Origin: an uncultured Bacilli bacterium
GTDB taxonomy: Bacteria > Bacillota_I > Bacilli_A > RF39 > UBA660
Length of the DNA stretch: 10,811 nt
Direction of reading: 5' to 3'
NCBI GenBank assembly: GCA_934101275.1
Contig: CAKOQM010000042.1
Location: 1 to 10,811 of the forward strand
In this document: positions 4,469-10,811 of the stretch, in pieces
Layout of the letters: each line of letters begins with the position of its first letter
How positions within the stretch are numbered: the first letter of the stretch is position 1
Made by a program: the position numbers and the translations under genes
Notes under the pieces: model-generated
Seen by the model: the letters and a program-made list of their open reading frames with translations, nothing else
Database searches by the model: none
Told to the model about the DNA's origin: nothing

Positions 4469-5956
4469 ATGAAGAAAATGTTTAAAGAACATGATCTTGT
4501 AAAAATCATTGGTATTATGTTACTTCTTGTTGTTGTTTTATCTTGGATTATTCCTACAGGAACTTTCTCAAGTGGCGCAACATTTACAGAAGGTGAAATG
4601 GGACGTTTAGGACTTGCTCATTTATTCTATGGGTTTAGTTATGCCATTCAAAACTATGCTATACAAATTGGATTTTTACTAATGGTTGGAGTTTTTTATG
4701 GAGTTGTATCTAAAACAGAGGGATATAAAGAATTTGTTAATCGTCTTGCTAAAGCTTTTAAAGGTAAAGAGATTCTTGTAAGTTTAATTATTTCATTTGT
4801 TATTGTTTTACTTACATCTGTTTTAAATAATACTTTTGTGTTAATTGTATTTATGCCTATTTTAATTACTATACTTCGTAAATTAGGACTAGACAAAATA
4901 AGTTCTTTTGCGATTACGTTTGGTTCTATGTTAGTAGGTGTTTTAGGCGCTACAATTGGTACAGAAGGATTAGATGCTTTCGTTAACTATATTGGTTATG
5001 GAGGATCTGAGGTTACCTTAACAACAGAATTAGGTGTTCGTGTTGGGATTGCTTTCTTAGCTTATGCATTATATAGTTTCTTTAATTATTTATATATTAA
5101 AAAACTAGTATCAGCTAAAAAAAGTAATGAAGAGGAAAAAGACGATGCTTTCTATGTAGAAGATTCTAAAAAGAAAGGAAAAGCAAAAATTTGGCCAGTT
5201 GCTGTAATGTTTGGCATTTTATTTGTTTTAGCCGTTTTAGGATTTGTTTACTGGAATAAATCAACAGGTTCTAGTACAAAAATCTTTGGCCTTGAAATTT
5301 TCGATAATTTCTTTGAATGGATGAAAGATATTAAAATAGGTGATGTAGCTATTATCTCTTCTTTATTCGGAGGAGAAGCTTTACCTAATATGTCAGCTAA
5401 ATTATTCCCTGAATTTGGTAGTTGGTATTTATTTACTTATTCTATTTTCTTAGCTATTACTATTCTTGTTGTTAAATTTGTTTCTAAAATGAAATTTAAT
5501 GATATGTTAACAAATGCTTATGAAGGAATTAAAGTAATGATTAAACCTACTTTATTCTTAATTTTAGCTTACATGATGTTTGTACTTCTTTATTGGTCTC
5601 CAATACTTACAACCATCTTAAATGAAATTGGTAAATTAAGTGGTTCATTTAATCCATTTGTTGTTTCTTTACAAGCCTTTATTGCATCAATCTTTAATAC
5701 TGATTTTGCTTATATTGGTTATTCATTAAGCTATGCAATCGGAAGCTTTACAGGAACAGAAGGAAATATTACTTTCTTAATTTATACAACCATTTATGGT
5801 CTTGTTCAATTCGTAACTCCTATTAGTGTTTTCTTATTATTTGGTCTTTCTTATATGAATATTCCATATAAAAAATGGCTTAAATATATTTGGAAATTCT
5901 TCGTAGGTATGTTAGTATGCTTGCTTATTATCTTTACCATTTTATGGTTAGTATAA
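4469..5956 (+). CDS. DcuC/YfcC-like integral membrane permease
   Basis: A 495-aa polytopic membrane protein with about 12 hydrophobic segments (roughly 11-29, 62-80, 103-120, 122-137, 147-165, 190-212, 242-262, 319-338, 360-378, 395-412, 433-460, 472-495). A charged cytoplasmic loop at 213-240 (KKSNEEEKDD ... KKKGKAK) separates two halves. The opening KIIGIMLLLVVVLSWIIPTGTF, the stretch VGVFYGVVSKTEGYKEFVNRLAKAFKGKE (73-101) and the glycine-rich turn GVLGATIGTEG (157-167) resemble the C4-dicarboxylate carrier DcuC/YfcC group of the ion-transporter superfamily. These carry dicarboxylates, peptides or amino acids; the substrate here cannot be told from sequence. The start is fixed by a strong GGAGGAGG (4455-4462) six bases before ATG. 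It has its own promoter and a strong terminator, so it is probably a single-gene unit. The family call is by appearance only. Confidence 0.75.
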   Translation: MKKMFKEHDLVKIIGIMLLLVVVLSWIIPTGTFSSGATFTEGEMGRLGLAHLFYGFSYAIQNYAIQIGFLLMVGVFYGVVSKTEGYKEFVNRLAKAFKGKEILVSLIISFVIVLLTSVLNNTFVLIVFMPILITILRKLGLDKISSFAITFGSMLVGVLGATIGTEGLDAFVNYIGYGGSEVTLTTELGVRVGIAFLAYALYSFFNYLYIKKLVSAKKSNEEEKDDAFYVEDSKKKGKAKIWPVAVMFGILFVLAVLGFVYWNKSTGSSTKIFGLEIFDNFFEWMKDIKIGDVAIISSLFGGEALPNMSAKLFPEFGSWYLFTYSIFLAITILVVKFVSKMKFNDMLTNAYEGIKVMIKPTLFLILAYMMFVLLYWSPILTTILNEIGKLSGSFNPFVVSLQAFIASIFNTDFAYIGYSLSYAIGSFTGTEGNITFLIYTTIYGLVQFVTPISVFLLFGLSYMNIPYKKWLKYIWKFFVGMLVCLLIIFTILWLV

Positions 5957-5962
5957 TAATTT

Positions 5963-5999
5963 AAAGTTTGTTTGAAATCTTATTCAGACAAACTTTTTT
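5963..5999 (+). terminator. Strong intrinsic terminator after the permease gene
   Basis: A 14-bp stem, 5963-5976 with 5983-5996 (one G-U), 6-base loop, T's to 5999. Confidence 0.9.
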
Positions 6000-6019
6000 C
6001 TTGGAATAAAAATAAGTTG

Positions 6020-6025
6020 TATAAA
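6020..6025 (+). promoter_or_regulatory. -10 element of the clpC-like gene
   Basis: TATAAA (6020-6025) directly preceded by TG. No good -35 is seen; the bases at the right distance fall in the T-run of the preceding terminator. Predicted start about 6031-6033. No CtsR (GTCAAA repeats) or CIRCE (TTAGCACTC) operator is present. Confidence 0.45.
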
Positions 6026-6031
6026 TAATGA

Positions 6032-6076
6032 AAAAAATCCTCATAACATTCATAGAATGATTAAGGAGGATTTTTT
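6032..6076 (+). promoter_or_regulatory. 5' leader hairpin burying the clpC-like ribosome-binding site
   Basis: AAAAAATCCTC (6032-6042) is the exact reverse complement of GAGGATTTTTT (6066-6076). The right arm holds most of the Shine-Dalgarno AAGGAGGA (6063-6070) and ends at the base before ATG. A second small stem CATTC/GAATG (6047-6051/6055-6059) lies in the loop. With the start site predicted at the left arm, almost the whole leader is this hairpin. Its position before a heat-shock-type chaperone gene suggests translational control, possibly an RNA thermometer; that function is inference. Confidence 0.7.
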
Positions 6077-8212
6077 ATGTTTGAAAATTTTGGTATCGAA
6101 GTTTCAATTATCTTAAAAAATGCTGAAAAAGAACGTTATAATCTAAGGCATCCTTATGTGGGAACAGAACACTTATTATTATCTTTACTTAAATATGATG
6201 AAGATATTGCGAGTCTTCTTCAAAAATATAATATTACCTATGATTTATTTAAAGAAGAGCTCATTAATACCATCGGGATGGCCAGCCACCCCCAAGAATT
6301 AAACCTTTATACCCCAATGCTTCGTGACGTGTTAGAACTTGCTTTACTAGACGCGACTGAGAAAAGTAAGAAAAACGTGACTCCTAAACACCTTTTAAAA
6401 GCATTGATTGACGAAGAAGAAGGAATTGCCTATCGTCTTTTAGAACGTATGGATGTACCGTTTGATGAGGTATACAACTATTTAAAAAAAGAAACTTTTT
6501 CTAAAGAAAGTAAAAAAAACTTGGAAATTTATAAAGTTGGCTTACGAATGAATGAAATGGTTAATAAAAATGAAAAAGTTGTTGGTCGTGATAAAGAAAT
6601 GAAACTTCTTTTGGAAACCCTTTTAAGAAGACAAAAAAATAATCCTTTATTAATAGGAAAAGCGGGAGTAGGCAAAACAGCTTTAGTAGAAGAACTTGTA
6701 AGAAGAATAAAAAAGAAAGAAGTTCCTGAGGAATTACAAAATTATGAAGTGATAGCCTTAGAAATGGGAACTTTAGTTGCAGGAACAAAATATCGGGGTG
6801 AATTTGAAGAGCGTCTGCAAAAAATAATCAAAGAAGTGATGAATGAAGGGAATATTATTTTATTTATCGATGAGATACATACGATGGAAAATGCGGGTGG
6901 AGCCGAAGGTGCTATTGCAGCTTCCGACATTTTAAAACCATATCTAGCAAGAGGAGACTTAAAAATTATAGGTGCCACGACAATTGAAGAATATCATACA
7001 TACTTAGAAAAAGATAAAGCTTTAGATAGAAGATTCGAACACATTTTATTAGAAGAACCTAATGAAGAAAATATGAAAATTATTTTAAAAGCGGTCACAC
7101 CTTGTTTTGAAAATCATTATCACATTAAAATTTCTAATCAAAATCTCAATGACTTTTATAATTTAGCCAACGAATATCTTTTTGATAAATGTAATCCTGA
7201 TAAAACAATTGAACTTATTGATTCTGTGTGTTCTAAAGTGAAACTTAAACATTCGCTTAAGAAAAAAGATACCAATGAATTAGAACTTACTCGTAAAAGA
7301 AAAGAAGTTTATTTAAAAAAAGGCGATTTTGAAAATGCCATAAAAGAGGCCAATTTAGAAAGTGAAATTAAAGCAAACTTAGGAAAAAATAAAAGTTCCC
7401 AACTTTTAAAAATAACTAAGGATGATATTTTAGATGTCATTGAAGTTAAAACACATCGAAATATTAAAGAAAGTAAAAAAGAAATCAAAAAAAGATTACA
7501 AAAAAATCTTTTTGCTAACCTATTAGGACAAGATAAAGTCTTAAATGAATTATTAGAAAATTTAAATTTAAATAAACGAATACCTCAATGTTTTTTACTT
7601 TTGGGACCTAGTGGGGTAGGTAAAACACAAACTGTTAAAATTGTGAGTAAAACTTTACAAACGAAGCTTTTACGAATTGATATGAGTGAATATATGAGTA
7701 AAGAAAGTATTAATAAATTAATTGGTGCTCCATCCGGATATGTTGGTTATAACGAACCTTATGTTTTTGAAAGTTTAAAATGTGAACCTAATGCGACCAT
7801 TTTATTTGATGAAATAGAAAAAGCTCATCCTGCTGTATTAAACTTACTTTTACAAATTTTGGATGAAGGATTTATAACAGATAATAAAGGAAATAAAATA
7901 AGTTTTAATCATACTCTTATCTTTTTAACAAGCAATATAATAGGAAAGCAAAAAGTTGGTTTTTCTAAAATCGCAGAAACATCTTTAGACGGTCTTTTAT
8001 CTCGTGAACTTTTAGGACGTATTGATAAAGTCCTTGTCTATGACCATATTTCGTCCTCGATTGCAGAAGAATATATTAAAAAGGAACTTAAAAATAAAAA
8101 TATTAGCAGCGATGAAATTTTAAAAGAAGCTAATTTAGAAAAATATGGCATGCGAGAAATTAAACATCTTGTTTCAAAATATAATCGTAAGGAAGAACTT
8201 ACCACATCGTAG
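6077..8212 (+). CDS. clpC: ClpC-type AAA+ protein unfoldase (divergent, short)
   Basis: An ATP-driven hexameric unfoldase that feeds proteins to the ClpP protease. Order: Clp N-domain with two repeats (1-140; YVGTEHLLLSLL, TPKHLLKALI); first AAA module with Walker A GKAGVGKT 194-201, pore loop GTKYRGEFEER 236-246, Walker B ILFIDEIH 261-268, arginine fingers R318/R319; a reduced ClpC-like middle domain (about 398-435); second AAA module with Walker A GPSGVGKT 510-517, GYVGYNE 554-560, Walker B ILFDEIEKAHP 575-585, sensor N620, arginine finger R648, sensor-2 R693. VGF at 627-629 matches the ClpP-docking loop of ClpC, so a protease partner is likely. Oddities: 711 aa against about 810; the near-universal 'WTGIPV' linker is replaced by a degenerate stretch (about 451-465); and the C-terminal small domain stops early. 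No ctsR-mcsA-mcsB neighbours. The ribosome site GGAGGA is strong but inside a hairpin. Confidence 0.88.
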   Translation: MFENFGIEVSIILKNAEKERYNLRHPYVGTEHLLLSLLKYDEDIASLLQKYNITYDLFKEELINTIGMASHPQELNLYTPMLRDVLELALLDATEKSKKNVTPKHLLKALIDEEEGIAYRLLERMDVPFDEVYNYLKKETFSKESKKNLEIYKVGLRMNEMVNKNEKVVGRDKEMKLLLETLLRRQKNNPLLIGKAGVGKTALVEELVRRIKKKEVPEELQNYEVIALEMGTLVAGTKYRGEFEERLQKIIKEVMNEGNIILFIDEIHTMENAGGAEGAIAASDILKPYLARGDLKIIGATTIEEYHTYLEKDKALDRRFEHILLEEPNEENMKIILKAVTPCFENHYHIKISNQNLNDFYNLANEYLFDKCNPDKTIELIDSVCSKVKLKHSLKKKDTNELELTRKRKEVYLKKGDFENAIKEANLESEIKANLGKNKSSQLLKITKDDILDVIEVKTHRNIKESKKEIKKRLQKNLFANLLGQDKVLNELLENLNLNKRIPQCFLLLGPSGVGKTQTVKIVSKTLQTKLLRIDMSEYMSKESINKLIGAPSGYVGYNEPYVFESLKCEPNATILFDEIEKAHPAVLNLLLQILDEGFITDNKGNKISFNHTLIFLTSNIIGKQKVGFSKIAETSLDGLLSRELLGRIDKVLVYDHISSSIAEEYIKKELKNKNISSDEILKEANLEKYGMREIKHLVSKYNRKEELTTS

Positions 8213-8224
8213 TTCTTTCTTTTT
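8189..8224 (+). terminator. Intrinsic terminator at the end of the clpC-like gene
   Basis: An 11-bp stem, AAGGAAGAACT (8189-8199) with AGTTCTTTCTT (8211-8221), one G-U, then T's to 8224. The left arm is inside the last codons. Confidence 0.7.
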
Positions 8225-8238
8225 ATATATAATTTCTA

Positions 8239-8244
8239 TATAAT
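8239..8244 (+). promoter_or_regulatory. -10 element of the metallo-hydrolase gene
   Basis: Perfect TATAAT at 8239-8244, with another TATATAAT just upstream (about 8226-8232). The -35 region overlaps the preceding terminator and is poor. The leader would be only about 13 bases. Confidence 0.5.
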
Positions 8245-8263
8245 AAGGAAAGGAGGATGCAAG

Positions 8264-8773
8264 ATGAAGATAAATAAATTAGTTGTTGGCGAATTACAAG
8301 AAAATTGTTATATTCTCACAAATGAAAAAAATGAGGCCATAGTTATAGACCCAGGGGATGAAAGTGAAAAAATTTTATCATTTTTAAAACCTTATCAGGT
8401 TGTTGGCATTTTAGTAACTCATCACCATTTTGATCATGTTGGTGCCTTAAATACTTTATTAGAACATTATGGGTTAAAAGAAAACGAAGTGAATGGAGAC
8501 TTTTCCTTTAGGAAAATTAAAACTTTTGGGCATACCATGGATTCATATTCTTATTATTTTGAAAAAGATAATGTTGTTTTTGTAGGAGACTTTATTTTTG
8601 CAGGTACCATTGGCCGTACTGACTTAGGTGGTAGTAATAGAGAGATGAAAAAATCTTTAGAAAGTTTTATAACAACCTTTCCATTAGATGTGACAATTTA
8701 TCCAGGGCATGGAAAAAGTACAACTTTAAAAGAAGAAATGTCAACCTTAAAAGAAATTTTAAAATCTATATGA
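8264..8773 (+). CDS. Metallo-beta-lactamase-fold hydrolase (GloB/YcbL-like)
   Basis: A 169-aa cytoplasmic zinc hydrolase of the glyoxalase II-like branch. The metal ligands can be read: THHHFDH (H53, H55, D57, H58), GHT (H90), D109 in VGDFIF and H149 in YPGHG. GRTDLGG (117-123) is also typical of YcbL/GloB-type proteins. The opening VGELQENCYILTNEKNEAIVIDPGD is the standard first beta hairpin. Family members are often about 205-215 aa; this one is compact, with the stretch between the HxHxDH helix and GHT shortened to about 30 residues. The substrate could be S-lactoylglutathione or another thioester; low-GC Gram-positives often lack glutathione, so bacillithiol or persulfide substrates are possible, but the sequence does not tell. 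SD AAAGGAGG (8249-8256) is seven bases from ATG. It ends with UGA, and no terminator is seen before the next promoter. Confidence 0.9.
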   Translation: MKINKLVVGELQENCYILTNEKNEAIVIDPGDESEKILSFLKPYQVVGILVTHHHFDHVGALNTLLEHYGLKENEVNGDFSFRKIKTFGHTMDSYSYYFEKDNVVFVGDFIFAGTIGRTDLGGSNREMKKSLESFITTFPLDVTIYPGHGKSTTLKEEMSTLKEILKSI

Positions 8774-8787
8774 TTGTCATGTTATAA
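8758..8787 (+). promoter_or_regulatory. Extended -10 promoter of the 602-aa gene
   Basis: TGTTATAAT (8779-8787) is a perfect extended -10, starting six bases after the preceding stop. TTTAAA (8758-8763) at 18 bp is a weak -35 inside the hydrolase gene. Confidence 0.6.
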
Positions 8788-8826
8788 TAAAAATATAAAT
8801 TTTTAATTTATGAAAGGGATGTTTGA

Positions 8827-10635
8827 ATGAACAAAATATCGTTAGAAAAATTTAGAGAAATGAATTATGAAATGCTTAAAATGATAGTCCGCTCTATGAA
8901 TTCAAAATGTATTACAGAATCTGAAAAGTATAAAAATTTTGAAGCCTATACAAAATTGTTGGATGAATTATTAACATATGATTTAAGTGAAATTCCTTTT
9001 GAAGAATGGAAAGGACTTATTTTATATAAAAATGGTGTACTTGATTTATCTAAAACACATGCAAATATTGATTTTTCTCTTTTAGCTTATATAAAGTATA
9101 CGAAAATAAATTTAAAAGGATGTCATGTAAAAAATGTTCAATGGATTGATTATGATGAAGAAACTTTTGATCCAGAGTATTTAAAAGAACATCCAGAGAT
9201 TTATACGTGGAAATATTTGCCTAAAGAGTTATCTGCTCGTTTAGGAGAAAATAAATTAAATCTTATGGATTTGGTTCGTTATCCTAATTTAAGAAAAAGT
9301 GTTAATAGTTCTTTATTTGAAAAGGGAGAATCAAGTGGTGTCATATCAGCTTTAGGTTTTGATAACACATTGCAATTATTTGATGAGTGTCCTTTGTTTG
9401 CTGTGCATTTATCTTTATTTAAATTAAAAAAAGAAGATTATGTAGATAAAACGTATGAAGAAATGAAAAATACTTTATATGGCCAGGTTGTCGCTGCTAT
9501 ACAAGATAATCCTAATTTAATGCTTCCTATAGATGCCGTACCAGAAAAAATGAAAATAGCTTATCCAGCTCTATTTATTCAAGCGGATGAACTTTCCAAA
9601 GAAGTTCTTGAAGATTATTATCGTGGAACTTTAACATTAAAAGAAATTAGAAAGAATTATGAAGTTTTAAAAAACAAAGATTTACGTATTGGCATTCGTA
9701 ATGAAGACACTGTTCAAACCATCCATCAAATGCTAGGAAGTTTTGATAATTATTTAGCAAATGTTCCAGAAGAGTGTGATGACGCTTTAGATGAATATTT
9801 CCAATATGTGTATGGTAGTGCTCTAGTTTTAGATGATAAAGAAAATCCTATTTCGGACTTTTCAAAAATCATGCAAGAAGTTTTAACTCAATGGTTAAAA
9901 AATTCAGAATCTAGACTTTCATTTAATGAATTATATGTTTTTTCAAATTATCTACCTTTAGAAAAGATTTTTGAACATTCAACCGATCGTGATTTTATCG
10001 AAAAATATGGATTTGCCAATTTAGCTTATATAAATCAAAAATATAATGGCATATTTGATATTAAAGCCACAACGTCATCTTTTACCTTTTTTGATTTATT
10101 GGTTTTAAATGACGAATTTCTAGAATATAAAAAAGAAGATTTTAAAGAATTTAATGAACAACAGATCATAAAAAGATTTGAAGAAGATTTGGCCCTTTTA
10201 AGAAGAAAAGATCGAGATAAACTATTTCAGTTTTCTTTAGAAGATAGAATAAAACTAAGTAAAGCATTTCCTAATGAATTTATAGATTTTGATAAACTAA
10301 ATGCTTTAAACGATAGTAAAGAAGCAAAATATGAATGTGAATTAGAAAAAGCATTTAATGGTGATACCTATCTATTAGCAAAAATTTTAGAGGCACATCC
10401 AGATATGGTGTCAATTATATTAAATAAAGATTTAATTGTTGGTAAAGAGTATTATGAATTGAATATTTTATATGAAAAACTAGGAAGTCAAAAATTTCTG
10501 GAAATATGCTCACAATATGGAACAAAATTATTTGGCATTCATAACAATGAAAAACTCACAAAATTTGGTCCCTTAATGAAAGAAAGTGATGAAAAAATTA
10601 TTTCAACATTTTCTGAAAATAAACCAAAGCTATAA
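8827..10635 (+). CDS. 602-aa protein of unknown function with internal repeat
   Basis: I do not recognise a named domain. The protein is soluble-looking, acidic, lysine/glutamate/leucine-rich, mostly helical, with no signal peptide or membrane segment. A short stretch at about 68-106 (LDLSKTHANIDFSLLAYIKYTKINLKGCHVKNVQW) has a loose five-residue rhythm resembling degenerate pentapeptide repeats. Two segments align with each other: residues 116-158 (PEYLKEHPEIYTWKYLPKEL, then KLNLMDLVRYPNLRK) and 239-282 (PEKMKIAYPALFIQADELSK, then TLTLKEIRKNYEVLK), sharing 'PE-x-[LM]K ... P-x-[IL][YF] ... L-x-[KE]E ... L-x-L-x-[DE][LI]'. Weaker echoes (SKAFPNEF, LEAHPDM) occur near 478-485 and 521-527. From memory, large repeat proteins of this sort occur as paralogous sets in uncultured gut Bacilli; this is not verified. 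SD AAAGGGATG (8812-8820) precedes ATG. It has its own promoter and a terminator, so it is monocistronic. Confidence 0.8.
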   Translation: MNKISLEKFREMNYEMLKMIVRSMNSKCITESEKYKNFEAYTKLLDELLTYDLSEIPFEEWKGLILYKNGVLDLSKTHANIDFSLLAYIKYTKINLKGCHVKNVQWIDYDEETFDPEYLKEHPEIYTWKYLPKELSARLGENKLNLMDLVRYPNLRKSVNSSLFEKGESSGVISALGFDNTLQLFDECPLFAVHLSLFKLKKEDYVDKTYEEMKNTLYGQVVAAIQDNPNLMLPIDAVPEKMKIAYPALFIQADELSKEVLEDYYRGTLTLKEIRKNYEVLKNKDLRIGIRNEDTVQTIHQMLGSFDNYLANVPEECDDALDEYFQYVYGSALVLDDKENPISDFSKIMQEVLTQWLKNSESRLSFNELYVFSNYLPLEKIFEHSTDRDFIEKYGFANLAYINQKYNGIFDIKATTSSFTFFDLLVLNDEFLEYKKEDFKEFNEQQIIKRFEEDLALLRRKDRDKLFQFSLEDRIKLSKAFPNEFIDFDKLNALNDSKEAKYECELEKAFNGDTYLLAKILEAHPDMVSIILNKDLIVGKEYYELNILYEKLGSQKFLEICSQYGTKLFGIHNNEKLTKFGPLMKESDEKIISTFSENKPKL

Positions 10636-10643
10636 AATGACTC

Positions 10644-10670
10644 AAAAGGCTAAGAAATTAGCTTTTTCTT
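10644..10670 (+). terminator. Intrinsic terminator after the 602-aa gene
   Basis: AAAAGGCTAA (10644-10653), GAAA tetraloop, TTAGCTTTTT (10658-10667) with one G-U, then more T's. Confidence 0.85.
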
Positions 10671-10719
10671 TTGGTGTTAAGAAGCAATTTTGAGGGGATA
10701 AAAAAAGATAAAAAAAAGC

Positions 10720-10748
10720 TTGCATTTTGATGCTCTATAAAGTATAAT
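10720..10748 (+). promoter_or_regulatory. Promoter of a gene beyond the right edge
   Basis: TTGCAT (10720-10725), 17-bp spacer, perfect TATAAT (10743-10748). Predicted start about 10755. Confidence 0.65.
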
Positions 10749-10754
10749 CTACTT

Positions 10755-10811
10755 TGTATGACGGCAGGGATGTGTGAAGTTACTGATACACTTGGCAGCG
10801 TTGCTAATTGT
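10755..10811 (+). promoter_or_regulatory. Structured 5' leader, cut by the window edge
   Basis: No start codon with a ribosome site follows the promoter within the window. The leader contains the hairpin GTGT (10772-10775) / ACAC (10788-10791) around the 12-base loop GAAGTTACTGAT, flanked by GGCAGGG and GGCAGCG. Its higher G+C and spacing look like an RNA element. It vaguely resembles the ribosomal protein L21 (rplU) leader of Bacillota, but I cannot confirm that from 57 bases. Confidence 0.4.

Noticed and set aside
5997..6076. CtsR or HrcA/CIRCE operator in front of the clpC-like gene
   Set aside because: No GTCAAA tandem repeat and no TTAGCACTC/GAGTGCTAA pair is present.
1..10811. UGA read as tryptophan, as in mycoplasmas
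   Set aside because: Two genes end with UGA at sensible places, no long frame needs UGA read-through, and the tRNA-Trp anticodon is CCA.
1..10811. CRISPR array or toxin-antitoxin module
   Set aside because: No regularly spaced direct repeats were seen, and the small XRE gene has no adjacent toxin-like partner on either strand.

Overview
The window comes from a low-GC Gram-positive bacterium, probably an uncultured gut Bacillota/Bacilli lineage. The evidence is the strongly A+T-rich codons, purine-rich Shine-Dalgarno sites before most genes, a T-box riboswitch (almost confined to Bacillota), TTGACA/TATAAT promoters often with an extended TG, and U-tailed intrinsic terminators. UGA is a stop here: two genes end with it and the tRNA-Trp reads only UGG, so this is not a UGA=Trp mollicute. 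All genes lie on the + strand.

Left region (1-1500), accessory in character. It starts with the 3' end of an unrecognised gene and its terminator. A 268-bp very A+T-rich gap with diverged inverted repeats follows. Then comes a tightly coupled two-gene operon: a 99-aa cysteine-containing protein and a 183-aa protein with a conserved 'C-Y/F-L/I-T-T-A-C ... LRxFRD' (CFI-box-like) module of unknown function. A tRNA-Trp(CCA) with its own promoter and a weak D-stem follows.

Middle region (1500-4380). Downstream of the tRNA are a terminator and a stretch that looks like a decayed coding remnant. A T-box leader, with a Lys specifier in an A-run, controls lysS. The encoded lysyl-tRNA synthetase carries an extra C-terminal Trbp111/EMAPII-type tRNA-binding domain. 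A small XRE-family repressor-like gene follows, with its own terminator.

Right region (4380-10811). Four genes are mostly separately promoted and terminated: a 12-TM DcuC/YfcC-like permease; a divergent lone ClpC-type AAA+ unfoldase whose ribosome-binding site is buried in an 11-bp hairpin starting at the predicted transcript 5' end (candidate RNA thermometer); a compact GloB/YcbL-like metallo-beta-lactamase-fold hydrolase; and a 602-aa protein of unknown function with an internal ~43-residue repeat. The window ends inside a promoter and structured leader for a gene beyond the edge.

The most interesting points are the clpC 5' hairpin, the CFI-box-like operon, the LysRS fusion with its T-box, the repeat-containing 602-aa protein and the leader at the right edge. 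I found no CRISPR array, no complete mobile element and no clear defence system.
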